Shown here piece after piece: positions 8,411 through 16,439 of a DNA stretch of 39,955 nt; the first letter of the stretch is position 1, and each line of letters begins with the position of its first letter. A program made the position numbers and the translations under genes. Origin of the DNA: Asticcacaulis benevestitus DSM 16100 = ATCC BAA-896 (lineage in GTDB: Bacteria > Pseudomonadota > Alphaproteobacteria > Caulobacterales > Caulobacteraceae); the NCBI RefSeq assembly GCF_000376105.1, contig NZ_AQWM01000034.1:1-39955 (forward strand), in the 5' to 3' direction. Below the pieces are notes generated by a model. That model worked only from the letters and a program-made list of their open reading frames with translations. It was not told the origin of the DNA and ran no database searches.

Positions 8411-8444
8411 GAACCCCCGCAGATCGCTCTGCGGGGGTTCTTTT
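8411..8444 (+). terminator. Intrinsic terminator of the acyl-CoA synthetase gene
   Basis: A 13-bp perfect stem, GAACCCCCGCAGA with TCTGCGGGGGTTC, has a TCGC loop and a following TTTT. The 28-nt core including the loop occurs again, identical, at 19960-19987. Confidence 0.92.
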
Positions 8445-8465
8445 ATCACCCTCGGGGATAGTCCG

Positions 8466-8589
8466 CTGGGAGGCGGCGAAACGAAGTTCGGCGTAGCCAA
8501 AAGAGTTAGCTTGCGAGTACCGGAGCGGAGCGTACTTAAGTACGTGAGCACCGGAGCGCAACAAGATGACGCTTTGCAGCCCCTCCCAG
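8466..8589. repeat. Long imperfect palindrome, probable intergenic repeat element
   Basis: The element is bounded by CTGGGAGG (8466-8473) and CCTCCCAG (8582-8589) and centred near the perfect palindrome CGTACTTAAGTACG (8531-8544). Between them the arms are imperfectly complementary: GTAGCCAAAAGAGTTAGC on the left faces GATGACGCTTTGCAGCC on the right. A direct repeat GAGYACCGGAGCG flanks the centre on both sides. No reading frame or terminator T-run fits. It lies between the acyl-CoA synthetase terminator and the end of the TonB receptor gene, a typical position for dispersed palindromic elements. The copy number elsewhere in the genome is unknown. Confidence 0.6.
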
Positions 8590-8599
8590 TAGGACTAGC

Positions 8600-11215
8600 C
8601 TAGTATTTGACGCGGAGGGTGACACCATAAGTCTTCGGCGCGCCCAAGAAAGCGTCATAGGTATTGGTGTCCAGCGCCTTGTTATAATAGGTGCCATCTG
8701 CCTGAACCGTCGACTGGAAGCCCTGGCCTTGCAGCGGCGCGTTGATGACCACCTGCTTGTAGGACACGTCCGTCAGGTTCTGGCCCCAGACTTCGACGGT
8801 CCAGGCCCGGTCGGCCGCACCAAACGACAGGCGGGCGTTGACGAGCGTATAGCCGTCCTGCGCCTTGAACGGCACCAGATCGGAACCGGTGTTGTAGTCC
8901 GAGGTGTACTTGGCCGTCAGGTTGGCCGAGGTGCGGATTTTGCCGAAGGTATGGCCCCAGGTGATCGCCCCTGAGGAGGTCCACTTCGGCGCAAACGACA
9001 CCTGAGCCCCCGGCAACAGGGACAGGCCCGGGAAATGCGCCGGATTATCGAGATCGGCCGCGGTGAAATTACCATACTTGGTGTCGGCGTAGGAGACACC
9101 ACCCTGGAAGCTCAGGCCTGCAATCGGCGTGCGCCAGTACACATCTGCGTCAAAGCCCTGCGATTTCAGATCGGGGATCGATTCAACCACAAAGGCGGTG
9201 CCGAGGAAGGTGTTGAGCTGGAAGTTCTGATACTGTTGATCGAAGGCGGTGATATTGAGCGCCAGGGCGCCATCGAACAGAGCGGTCTTCAGACCCAGTT
9301 CATAGGAATCGACCGTTTCAGGATCGAACCACAGATTGGTGTCAGGCGTGATGCCTGTCTGGGCGCGATCGAGGTTGAAACCGCCGGCCTTGTAGCCACG
9401 GGCATAGGAGCCGTAGAGCATGACATCGTCGGTGACGTGCCAGGCCGCCTTGAGCGTGCCTGACAGATCGCCGTCGGACTGGCTATCTTCAGAGCGACGG
9501 TTGTTGAAGCCCGGATTGGCCCAGAACGGGCAAAGCGCGCCGACCAGTGTGCTGGCCTTGCCGGTGGCGATGGCGCCGACCCAGTAAGGATTGGCACCGG
9601 CCACAACGGCCGCGGTGGTGTTGCCGCCCTTGGCTGCCAGCAGGGCCGCCGCCTGACCGTATTTCTGCACGCCGGTGCCGCAACCGACACCATTGTCGCT
9701 GTTGGTGTAGAGCGCGGTCATGCTCTTCTTTTCGTGGGTGTAGCGCAGCCCCATGGTCAGTTCGAGGGCGTTGTTCACCTTCCACGAATTGTTGGTGAAC
9801 AAGGCATAGCTCTCATCCGACTGGGTGTAGTGATCGCGCGCCTGCTCGCCGGCCTTGAAGTTGGTGCCGAAAGGACGGCCAGTCAGCTTGGAGACGAAGG
9901 CCGGGTCCGTGCCGCTGGAAAGCAGCAGGCCGATATAGGGCTCATAGGACGAACCGTAGACGTAGGAATCGGCACGGGTCAGGTCTTCCTTCACGTAGAA
10001 GCCGCCGACCAGCCAGTTCAGGTGCTCGGTGGCGCCGGCCAGACGCACTTCCTGCGAGAAGGTTTTGAAGCGGGCGTTGAAGTCGCCGTTGTCCTTGCGA
10101 TAGAGGATGTCGGCGCCGGTATAGTCGAGGTCCTGACCGTTGGTGGCCTTCCAGTCACGGATGCCGGTGACGGTAGTCAGGGTCGAATCCCACAGGCCGT
10201 TGAGCTTGAAATTGCCTTCGACCGAAACGCCGCCGTCGCGCACCACCTGATGGGTGTCGCGGTTGGAATAGGCCAGGCGCGCTTCCGGATCAGCCGTGGT
10301 GGCGAGGCCATGATTGGCGCTCAGGGCCTGAATGATGGCGCCGGTCGGGCCGGTGCGGGTCTGGGCGGCGACGCAGCAATATTCATCGCGGTGACTGAAA
10401 TCACCAATGACGCGGATTTCGGCGTCGGCGCTCGGCGTGAACAGCAACTGGCCACGCGCCGTGGTGAAGTCCTGATCCTGGTCGGATTTGAGCGTGCGCG
10501 GGCCAACGCCGGTATCGACATCGGTGTAACCGTCATGCGAGCGCTTGGCGATATAGAGGCGACCTGCGACCAGATCCTGAACGATCGGGCCGGTCACAGA
10601 GGCGGAGTAGCCCTGCGCGCCGTAATTGCCAAAGGTGGCCTCGCCTTCTGCGCCGAAGGTGAAGGACGGCTTCTTGGTGATGATGTTGATGACGCCGGCG
10701 GAGGTGTTCTTGCCGAACAGCGTGCCTTGCGGGCCTTTCAGGACTTCGATGCGTTCCATTTCGCCGAGATCGCCAAAGCCCACGCCGTTACGCGGACGGT
10801 AGACACCATCGACGACCACACCCACCGAGGATTCCAAGCCGGGGTTATCACCCACCGTGCCGACGCCGCGAATGCGGGCCGTGGTCAGGGTTTCGTTCTG
10901 GGTCGAGGTCACGGTCAGGCCGGGCGTCAGGATCTGCATGTCCTTGATGTCGCGGACGCCGGCGTCCTGCAGCAGCTTGGCCGACAGAGTGGTGACAACG
11001 ATCGGCACATCCTGCAGGCGCTGCTCGCGCTTTTGCGCCGTCACGATAACGGTGGTTGAGTCTTCGGAGGCGACGGGAGCGGCGTCAGGCGTGGCGTCCT
11101 GGGCCAAGGCTGCGACCGGCGCGGTGACCAGCAGGGCGACGCTTGTCAACAGGGCGGCCTTGGCGACGCCCATCATGAGAGGGCGGCCTTTAAGTAAATG
11201 AATGGCGCTTTGCAT
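8600..11215 (-). CDS. TonB-dependent outer-membrane receptor
   Basis: Outer-membrane active transporter of 871 aa. A signal peptide ends at about residue 39 (APVAALAQD), followed by a TonB box-like STTVIVTAQKR at 53-63. The plug domain spans about 70-180, with the conserved IRGVG, VVVDGVYRPR and ERIEVLKGPQGTLFGKNTSAGVINI segments. The rest is a 22-strand barrel ending in the aromatic terminal strand GVTLRVKY. The architecture matches CirA-type receptors abundant in Caulobacterales and sphingomonads, which import sugars, siderophores or plant compounds. No transporter or degradative gene adjoins it, so the ligand is unknown. The ATG is preceded by a region with palindromic operator-like sites. 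An internal ATG-ATG pair at residues 14-15 is an alternative start. Confidence 0.93.
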   Translation of the reverse strand: MQSAIHLLKGRPLMMGVAKAALLTSVALLVTAPVAALAQDATPDAAPVASEDSTTVIVTAQKREQRLQDVPIVVTTLSAKLLQDAGVRDIKDMQILTPGLTVTSTQNETLTTARIRGVGTVGDNPGLESSVGVVVDGVYRPRNGVGFGDLGEMERIEVLKGPQGTLFGKNTSAGVINIITKKPSFTFGAEGEATFGNYGAQGYSASVTGPIVQDLVAGRLYIAKRSHDGYTDVDTGVGPRTLKSDQDQDFTTARGQLLFTPSADAEIRVIGDFSHRDEYCCVAAQTRTGPTGAIIQALSANHGLATTADPEARLAYSNRDTHQVVRDGGVSVEGNFKLNGLWDSTLTTVTGIRDWKATNGQDLDYTGADILYRKDNGDFNARFKTFSQEVRLAGATEHLNWLVGGFYVKEDLTRADSYVYGSSYEPYIGLLLSSGTDPAFVSKLTGRPFGTNFKAGEQARDHYTQSDESYALFTNNSWKVNNALELTMGLRYTHEKKSMTALYTNSDNGVGCGTGVQKYGQAAALLAAKGGNTTAAVVAGANPYWVGAIATGKASTLVGALCPFWANPGFNNRRSEDSQSDGDLSGTLKAAWHVTDDVMLYGSYARGYKAGGFNLDRAQTGITPDTNLWFDPETVDSYELGLKTALFDGALALNITAFDQQYQNFQLNTFLGTAFVVESIPDLKSQGFDADVYWRTPIAGLSFQGGVSYADTKYGNFTAADLDNPAHFPGLSLLPGAQVSFAPKWTSSGAITWGHTFGKIRTSANLTAKYTSDYNTGSDLVPFKAQDGYTLVNARLSFGAADRAWTVEVWGQNLTDVSYKQVVINAPLQGQGFQSTVQADGTYYNKALDTNTYDAFLGAPKTYGVTLRVKY

Positions 11216-11219
11216 TTCT

Positions 11220-11232
11220 TTCCCTTAGGTAA
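11220..11232. promoter_or_regulatory. Operator-like site TTCCCTTAGGTAA
   Basis: A 13-mer differing by one base from the near-perfect palindrome at 11377. It lies 5-17 bp before the TonB receptor start codon and overlaps its ribosome-binding region, where a bound repressor would block expression. Confidence 0.45.
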
Positions 11233-11272
11233 ATTTCATCTCTGCTTGGATATTTTATTATTTGTTGTTTCG

Positions 11273-11308
11273 GTAAACAGTGCCCGCTTTTTACGGGTCG
11301 CTGTTTAC
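11273..11308. promoter_or_regulatory. Inverted repeat GTAAACAG / CTGTTTAC
   Basis: Eight-bp perfect arms are 20 bp apart, with an inner CCCG/CGGG pair. It could be a hairpin in the receptor mRNA leader or two operator half-sites. The GGTAAA half resembles the flanks of the CCTTAGG sites on either side. Confidence 0.45.
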
Positions 11309-11376
11309 TTCCAGTAATGTAACACATGACGTTAACGGAAACAAACGACGATTGATTTGCCATCGCAGCGCACACA

Positions 11377-11389
11377 TTACCTTAGGTAA
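11377..11389. promoter_or_regulatory. Operator-like palindrome TTACCTTAGGTAA
   Basis: A perfect palindrome around a single central T (arms TTACCT and AGGTAA), 162 bp upstream of the TonB receptor start. A related site abuts the receptor start. The cognate regulator is not encoded next door. Confidence 0.5.
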
Positions 11390-11518
11390 ACATGCCTCTA
11401 TTTGCTTAAAAATATACAAACAAAGACTTTCCCATTATTTAAATCCCTTTTAAATCTTGGTTCACACGGCGAGACGCGTATCGTTGCGCGATTGCTGCAT
11501 CTGCACGCAGTGATCGCG

Positions 11519-11533
11519 TTGACCTTAGGACAA
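11519..11533. promoter_or_regulatory. Operator-like palindrome TTGACCTTAGGACAA
   Basis: Arms TTG-CCT and AGG-CAA are symmetric around the central T, sharing the CCTTAGG core of the other two sites but with a different flank. It could serve either gene of the divergent pair. Confidence 0.35.
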
Positions 11534-11763
11534 CCTGTGATTTTACCGCTACCAAGGCGCCTTTTCCGGTCTTATCTGGCTTTATGAAGGCCGAAAACAG
11601 CCTCATTACCCGGCGAATGCCGCATAAAAGACACACCCATCACAGCCAATACCCTAGCCCTTGCACGGAAAGACATGCTATTTTGGCCTGTACAGGCGGC
11701 AGGCGGGCGAAACGCGATAAACCGCCCCACAGAATCGCCGCATGCCTCACGGAAAGCATCCCC

Positions 11764-12138
11764 ATGAAACCTGTCTCCCTGGCCCTCCTGCTGCTCGCCA
11801 TCAGCGCCGCAAACCCCGCTTTTTCAGCTCAGGCTCAGGCGCGTGAGCCGGCCCCACCGCTGGTGGGTGGCTTTCAGAAAGCCGATGTCACCGACAAGGC
11901 TATCAGGGCAGCGGCGGATTTCGCGATCAGCGCGGCGCCAAAAAAAATGACTCTGAAGCAGATTGTCAGCGCCCGACAGCAGGTGGTGGCCGGCATGGAC
12001 TATAGCCTGTGCCTGCGCGTCGCAGCGCCAAAGTTCGGCCTGTTCAAGGACGGTCGTCTTGTCGCCGCCAAGGTGTTTCAGGGGCTCGACGGGAGCTATG
12101 AACTGACGTCCTGGCAGGATGTGAAGACCTGTGACTAA
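11764..12138 (+). CDS. Periplasmic cystatin-like (I25) protein
   Basis: Exported protein of 124 aa. A signal peptide ends near residue 24 (SAQAQA). The mature part shows the three contact elements of cystatins: an N-terminal double Gly (VGGF, residues 34-37), the first hairpin QVVAG (73-77) and a second-hairpin Trp (SW, 116-117). A long helix (about 44-57) sits between the first two, as in the cystatin fold. Cystatins inhibit papain-like cysteine peptidases; inhibitory activity here is inferred from the motifs. Two Cys (83 and 123) could form a disulfide. I chose the ATG at 11764 because it opens the signal peptide. It overlaps the SelO gene by 8 bp, suggesting translational coupling between a secreted and a cytosolic protein. 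Confidence 0.8.
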   Translation: MKPVSLALLLLAISAANPAFSAQAQAREPAPPLVGGFQKADVTDKAIRAAADFAISAAPKKMTLKQIVSARQQVVAGMDYSLCLRVAAPKFGLFKDGRLVAAKVFQGLDGSYELTSWQDVKTCD

Positions 12139-13582
12139 CCCCTACCGCCCTGCGCCCCTGCTCCAGTGCAGCACGCTGGCCCTGCACGATACCGTCAGTG
12201 CCGCCGAGTTCCCGCAGACCACCATACGTTATCGAAACGACCGCGCGGCGCAGTCCGTGGGTCTGGACGATCTGAGTAACACCGCGTGGATCGAGCATTT
12301 CGGCCGCTTTGCCCCCCTGCCCGATAATCAGCCGGCGCCGCTGGCCCTGCGTTACCACGGCCACCAGTTTCGCCACTACAATCCCGATCTCGGCGATGGG
12401 CGCGGCTTCCTGTTCGCTCAAATGTATGACGATCAAAACCGCCTGCTCGATCTCGGCACCAAGGGCACGGGCAAGACGCCGTGGTCGCGCGGCGGCGACG
12501 GCAAGCTGACCCTGAAAGGCGGGGTGCGCGAGGTTCTGGCCACCGCCCTGCTGGAAGCACTCGGTGTGCCGACCAGCAAGACCTTTTCGCTGATCGAGAC
12601 CGGCGAGGATCTCGTGCGCGGTGACGAGCCCTCGCCGACACGCTCCTCTGTCATGGTGCGCTTGAGTCACAGCCATATCCGCTTCGGCACCTTCGAGCGC
12701 CTGGCCTATCTCAATGATGCCGAGACCATGCGCGATCTGATGGCTTTTATCATCGCCAACTACTACCCCGTGCGCTCAAGCAACGAAGCGGTAGCGCAAG
12801 ACAAAATGTCCGATGCTGCGGCCGTGTTCGATGCCGTGGTTTCCGCCTCGGCGAAACTGGCGGCGCGCTGGATGGCCGCCGGCTTCGTCCACGGCGTGCT
12901 CAATACCGACAATATGAACATCACCGGCGAGAGCTTCGATTATGGCCCTTACCGCTTTCTGCCGGCCTACGATCCGGCCTTCACCGCCGCCTATTTCGAC
13001 CATACCGGCCTTTACGCCTATGGCCGCCAGCCCGACGCGGTGCTGTGGAACCTGGGCCAGCTTGGCCGCTGCCTGACCCTGATCACGGCGCCTGAGCCCT
13101 TGATCGAGAGTTTCAACGCCTTCAATGACCGGTACGAGCATGAACTGGGTCTGGCCATCTGCGACCGGCTGAACCTTATTGCGCAAGCCGACAATGCGCC
13201 GCTGGTGAAGACCGTCTATGCCCTTCTGTCAGATCTGTGCGCTGAGGGCAGTTTCGAGGGTTTGTTCTATGACTGGTTTGGCGGTGCGCTGAGCGAAGGC
13301 CGCGCCATGACGGGACCGCGCAGAGATAACTATGCTGGCCCGTCCTTCACGGCGTTCCACGAAGTTTTGCAAACCTACGAAACCGCCGCGCCGGAAAAGC
13401 TTGACCATCCGCGTTTTACGCAAGGCGATCCGGAAACCCTGCTGATCGATGAGATTGAGACCATATGGGCGCAGATCGCTATCGAAGACGACTGGTCATT
13501 GTTCGAGGCGAAGCTTGCGTTGATTGAGACCTATCGTCAGGCGTTAGGGCTTACAGGCTACTCGTCATTTCGGCGCGAATAA
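12131..13582 (+). CDS. selO: SelO/YdiU family protein adenylyltransferase
   Basis: Pseudokinase-fold enzyme of 483 aa that transfers AMP from ATP to protein side chains. Family signatures are YHGHQF and LGDGRG near residues 75-95, KGTGKTPWSR near 113, GVPTSKTFSLI near 145, the metal-binding region FVHGVLNTDN near 255 and FDYGPYRFL near 268. The expected catalytic Lys, Asn and Asp residues appear present. The conserved C-terminal redox Cys/Sec region of classical SelO is not evident, so this is the Cys-less type. The start is a GTG inside the end of the cystatin-like gene (8-bp overlap), implying coupled translation. The 3' end overlaps the convergent gene at 13551 by 32 bp. In E. coli SelO modifies redox and metabolic enzymes. 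Confidence 0.9.
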   Translation: MTNPYRPAPLLQCSTLALHDTVSAAEFPQTTIRYRNDRAAQSVGLDDLSNTAWIEHFGRFAPLPDNQPAPLALRYHGHQFRHYNPDLGDGRGFLFAQMYDDQNRLLDLGTKGTGKTPWSRGGDGKLTLKGGVREVLATALLEALGVPTSKTFSLIETGEDLVRGDEPSPTRSSVMVRLSHSHIRFGTFERLAYLNDAETMRDLMAFIIANYYPVRSSNEAVAQDKMSDAAAVFDAVVSASAKLAARWMAAGFVHGVLNTDNMNITGESFDYGPYRFLPAYDPAFTAAYFDHTGLYAYGRQPDAVLWNLGQLGRCLTLITAPEPLIESFNAFNDRYEHELGLAICDRLNLIAQADNAPLVKTVYALLSDLCAEGSFEGLFYDWFGGALSEGRAMTGPRRDNYAGPSFTAFHEVLQTYETAAPEKLDHPRFTQGDPETLLIDEIETIWAQIAIEDDWSLFEAKLALIETYRQALGLTGYSSFRRE

Positions 13583-14504
13583 AGGCGATCAACTTCTTTT
13601 CCAGCGTATCGTAGCGACCATCGGCGCGGATCTGTCCGATCACCCACTGCGTTTCCTGAGGCGTGACGGCGTGATCAACCGCCGCCGCAGCCTCATCATT
13701 CATCTGAGTGGAAATACCCATGGCAGCCGCCGGAAGTTCCGCCCCACCCTGCCCGAACATGCGTCCAAAGAAGCGCCCAAGGCTGACATGGGTGTCAGCT
13801 TCATAACGCTCGACCTTCACCTGATCGTCATGCGACAAGGTTTGATAATTGCGATGCGCCATCAGATGGTTGGCGACTCCCTTGACGAACAGGTCGTCCC
13901 AGACTGGCGCATTATCGGCACGCAGGGTGGCATCCTTCATGCGGAACAACATCTCTGCCTCGCTGGCGCTGACAATATAGGCGTCAGCGCCGCTTTGGGC
14001 ATAAAGAATGCGGCGCAACAACTCGACCTCGACCGCGTTAATGCTGCCCGGATCAAGCGCGCCGCCGCCAAATTCACCCGCCTGGCGGGTTGGGCCGCTA
14101 CCAGTCAGGACAGCCGTTTCGATCTGCTGCAAAGCATATTTTTTAAGGCTTTCGGGGGCGGACTCGGCCCTTTCCAAAATCCTGATCAGCAATTCCAGCT
14201 CACTGAGGGAATCCACCCGGCCATCCTTGTCGATCCAATGCATCAACCGGTCGGCCTTGGCCTGGTCAACATAGTCCTGAGGCACTTGCTGATGAACGAT
14301 ATAATCGAGCATGACCTCGACAAAGTAGTCGATCCATTCGGGTGAGCGCAGCTGACAGGCTGAATTGAGCGCCATGATGGCCTCGGCTTCTTCGCTGCTG
14401 ACCTGCGTGTCGTTCCAGATAAGGCGTCGCATGGCCAGAACGTCTTCGGCGCCGATCGCGGCGCGGCGGGTCAGGCTGTCGGTGAGTTCGGCAAGTGCGG
14501 ACAT
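13551..14504 (-). CDS. Conserved hypothetical, mostly helical cytosolic protein
   Basis: A 317-aa protein without signal peptide or membrane segment that I do not recognise. It is acidic and appears all-helical. A WIDKDGRVDSLSELELLIRI segment near residue 91 is followed much later by TQWVIGQIRADGRYDTLEKKLIAF near 280. These two DGR(V/Y)D-S/T-L-E-L/K patterns look like a repeated helical module reminiscent of TerB-like or EF-hand-like proteins; this is only a resemblance. A central FGGGALDPGSINAVEVELLRR links the halves. It overlaps the convergent SelO gene by 32 bp. The start follows a weak site, and the next minus-strand genes upstream (glutaminase operon) end 69 bp before it, so it could be read from that operon. 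Confidence 0.75.
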   Translation of the reverse strand: MSALAELTDSLTRRAAIGAEDVLAMRRLIWNDTQVSSEEAEAIMALNSACQLRSPEWIDYFVEVMLDYIVHQQVPQDYVDQAKADRLMHWIDKDGRVDSLSELELLIRILERAESAPESLKKYALQQIETAVLTGSGPTRQAGEFGGGALDPGSINAVEVELLRRILYAQSGADAYIVSASEAEMLFRMKDATLRADNAPVWDDLFVKGVANHLMAHRNYQTLSHDDQVKVERYEADTHVSLGRFFGRMFGQGGAELPAAAMGISTQMNDEAAAAVDHAVTPQETQWVIGQIRADGRYDTLEKKLIAFIRAEMTSSL

Positions 14505-14573
14505 GGGCGCGGTTCCTCAGAGTTTCTCAACCGTAGCACGCAAGGTTTAATATCCGGTTTTCGCGGCCTGCAC

Positions 14574-15497
14574 TTACAGTACCGAGCAGTTGGTGAGCTG
14601 GCTAAAATGCTCCAGCGCCGAAGCGCCGACCACGCTGGTGCCGAAGCGGTCGAGTTCGGGCGACCAGACGGCGATGGTGGCCTGTCCCGGCACCACCGCG
14701 ACGATGCCGCCGCCGACGCCGCTTTTGGCCGGCAGCCCGACGCGATAGGCGAATGAGCCGACCGAATCGTAGATGCCGCAGGTCAGCAGAAGCGCATTGA
14801 GCCGGCGGTTGAGGCGTTCGTGGAAGACAGTTTCCTCGACAATCGGCGAGAAGCCTTTGGCGGCCAGAGGCAGGGCCGCGCGCGCAAGTTGGCGACAGGT
14901 GATGGTGACGGCGCATTGCCGGCAATAGGCCTCCATCACCGCATCGACCGGATGGGTGATGGTGCCGAAACCGCGCATCAGGTTGGTGATGGCGCGGTTC
15001 TTGTGGCCGGTCTCTAATTCAGAGGTCGCCACGGCTTCATCTATGGTCAGCGGGGCGTTGGCCAGCATCCCCATGAAGTCGCGCACGAAGGCATCGGGCG
15101 ATTTGACGACATCGAGCAGGATATCGGTAACGGCCAGTGCGCCCGGATTGATGAAGGGATTACGCGGAATGCCCTCCTCCTGCTCAAGCTGCGACAGGTA
15201 ATTGAACGGCGTGCCCGAAGGCTCCTTGCCAACGCGGGTCCACACCTCGTCGCCGATGGCGTTAAGCGCCAGGCCGAGCGAGAACAGCTTGGTGATGCTC
15301 TGGGCTGAAAACGGCTCGTCGGCATCGCCGATGACGCTTTCCTCGCCCTTGATTGTGCAGATCGCCATGCCGAACTTCTTCGGATCTACGCCGGCCAGTT
15401 GCGGAATATAGCTCGCTGTCCGTCCCTTGCCGAAGTGCGGCCGAACCAGAACGGCGACCTCGGCCAGCACGTCATCAAGAGAGGCGGTATGTTTCAA
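14574..15497 (-). CDS. glsA: Glutaminase A
   Basis: Serine-dependent glutaminase hydrolysing L-glutamine to glutamate and ammonia; 307 aa, the usual length. The catalytic SxxK is in FSAQSITKLFSLG near residue 66. The family segments GKEPSGTPFN, NPFINPGALAV and SGVGGGIVAVVPGQ are present. The start appears to be TTG at 15497, overlapping the beta-lactamase stop as TTGA, since no other start precedes the conserved N-terminus. This overlap makes it the third gene of a peptidase, beta-lactamase and glutaminase operon. Glutaminases can serve nitrogen supply or acid resistance; neither is indicated directly. Confidence 0.93.
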   Translation of the reverse strand: MKHTASLDDVLAEVAVLVRPHFGKGRTASYIPQLAGVDPKKFGMAICTIKGEESVIGDADEPFSAQSITKLFSLGLALNAIGDEVWTRVGKEPSGTPFNYLSQLEQEEGIPRNPFINPGALAVTDILLDVVKSPDAFVRDFMGMLANAPLTIDEAVATSELETGHKNRAITNLMRGFGTITHPVDAVMEAYCRQCAVTITCRQLARAALPLAAKGFSPIVEETVFHERLNRRLNALLLTCGIYDSVGSFAYRVGLPAKSGVGGGIVAVVPGQATIAVWSPELDRFGTSVVGASALEHFSQLTNCSVL

Positions 15498-16438
15498 GAC
15501 GCTGCACTGCCAGACGTTTTGTCATCGAGCGTGGTGACGAAGGCCAGCGTATCGAAAACCAGGCGGGTGATATCGGCAATGACCTGATCGCGGCCGGCAT
15601 CATCGAGCGTGCCGCCCGTGGTGTAGATCGACAGAAACACCGGGTCTTTGCCGGGCAGCCAGATGACACCGACATCATTGGTGGCGTTGTTGGCGCCGCT
15701 GCCGGTCTTGTGGCCCAGCACCGCACCGGCGGGAAGACCAGAGGGGATGCGGCCCCTGCCGGTGGTGGTCGCCACCATCCAGTCCTTGAGCGGTTTAAGG
15801 CTTTCCGGTTTGAGAAGAGGACCGGTGAAGACCGTGCGCAGCAGATTGCTCATGGCCTCCGGCGTGGTGGTGTCGCGTTCATCGCCGTCGATATTGGTGT
15901 TGAGCGACGGCTCGTTGCGATCAAAGCGCGTGATGCTGTCGCCAAGGCCGCGCACAAAGGCCGTCAGGCCGGCCGGTCCGCCAACCAGAGGCAGAAGCAG
16001 GTTGGCCGCCGTATTGTCGCTGAGCGCCACAGCCGCCGAACACAGGTCGCCGATGGTCATCTCCCCCTTGGCGACATGCATTTTCGTCACCTGCGCGTAG
16101 TCGAGCAGGTCTTTGGGACCATATTTGACGGTCTGCGCCAGCTTGAGTTTGCCCTGATCGACCTGCTGTAGGATGGCGGCGGCCAGCACCCATTTGAAGG
16201 TCGAGCACATGGCGAAGAGCTCGGTCGACTGGATGCTCAAAGACCCATTGGCTTCAGAATTGGCCGTAGAACTTCCGGTCAACGCGGAAACGCCAACGCG
16301 GCCACCATGGCGCTTTTGTATCTCGATCATGCGCTGAGCGAAACCAAGTGCCCGCGTCACCTTTTCCGAACAGGCGGTAAGTGGCAAGAGGCCCGCCACC
16401 GCCGCCCCGCCGATCAGGATGCCACGTCGCGACAGCAT
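15494..16438 (-). CDS. Class A beta-lactamase, Tat/lipoprotein-type signal
   Basis: Serine beta-lactamase of 314 aa. The Ambler motifs are visible: SxxK in MCSTFKW, SDN in ALSDNTA, the omega-loop Glu in RNEPSLNT, and KTGSG. A Cys stands just before the active-site Ser, as in several chromosomal and carbapenem-hydrolysing class A enzymes; the spectrum cannot be predicted from this alone. The N-terminus has SRRGILIGG followed by a hydrophobic stretch and lipobox LTAC, suggesting Tat export and lipidation. I chose the ATG at 16438, 9 bp after AGGAG and 1 bp beyond the peptidase stop. Its operon position suggests constitutive expression with the peptidase; no ampR-like regulator adjoins it. Confidence 0.93.
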   Translation of the reverse strand: MLSRRGILIGGAAVAGLLPLTACSEKVTRALGFAQRMIEIQKRHGGRVGVSALTGSSTANSEANGSLSIQSTELFAMCSTFKWVLAAAILQQVDQGKLKLAQTVKYGPKDLLDYAQVTKMHVAKGEMTIGDLCSAAVALSDNTAANLLLPLVGGPAGLTAFVRGLGDSITRFDRNEPSLNTNIDGDERDTTTPEAMSNLLRTVFTGPLLKPESLKPLKDWMVATTTGRGRIPSGLPAGAVLGHKTGSGANNATNDVGVIWLPGKDPVFLSIYTTGGTLDDAGRDQVIADITRLVFDTLAFVTTLDDKTSGSAAS

Positions 16439-16439
16439 G

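Larger units (their letters stand above)
11216..11763. promoter_or_regulatory. 548-bp regulatory region between the TonB receptor and cystatin-like genes
   Basis: The divergent spacer holds no convincing gene; a plus-strand frame from 11584 runs into the cystatin-like gene but has no coding character before 11764. It contains three related CCTTAGG-centred palindromes and a long hairpin or half-site pair with GTAAACAG arms, each listed separately. Most of these lie in the receptor-proximal half, so they probably control the receptor. Two AT-rich stretches (about 11250-11275 and 11395-11455) could carry promoters. Confidence 0.55.

Noticed and set aside
9734-11059. 441-codon plus-strand open frame antisense to the TonB receptor
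   Set aside because: It lies wholly within a well-supported receptor gene in a GC-rich sequence, has no recognisable domain, and its composition is that of a codon-position shadow.
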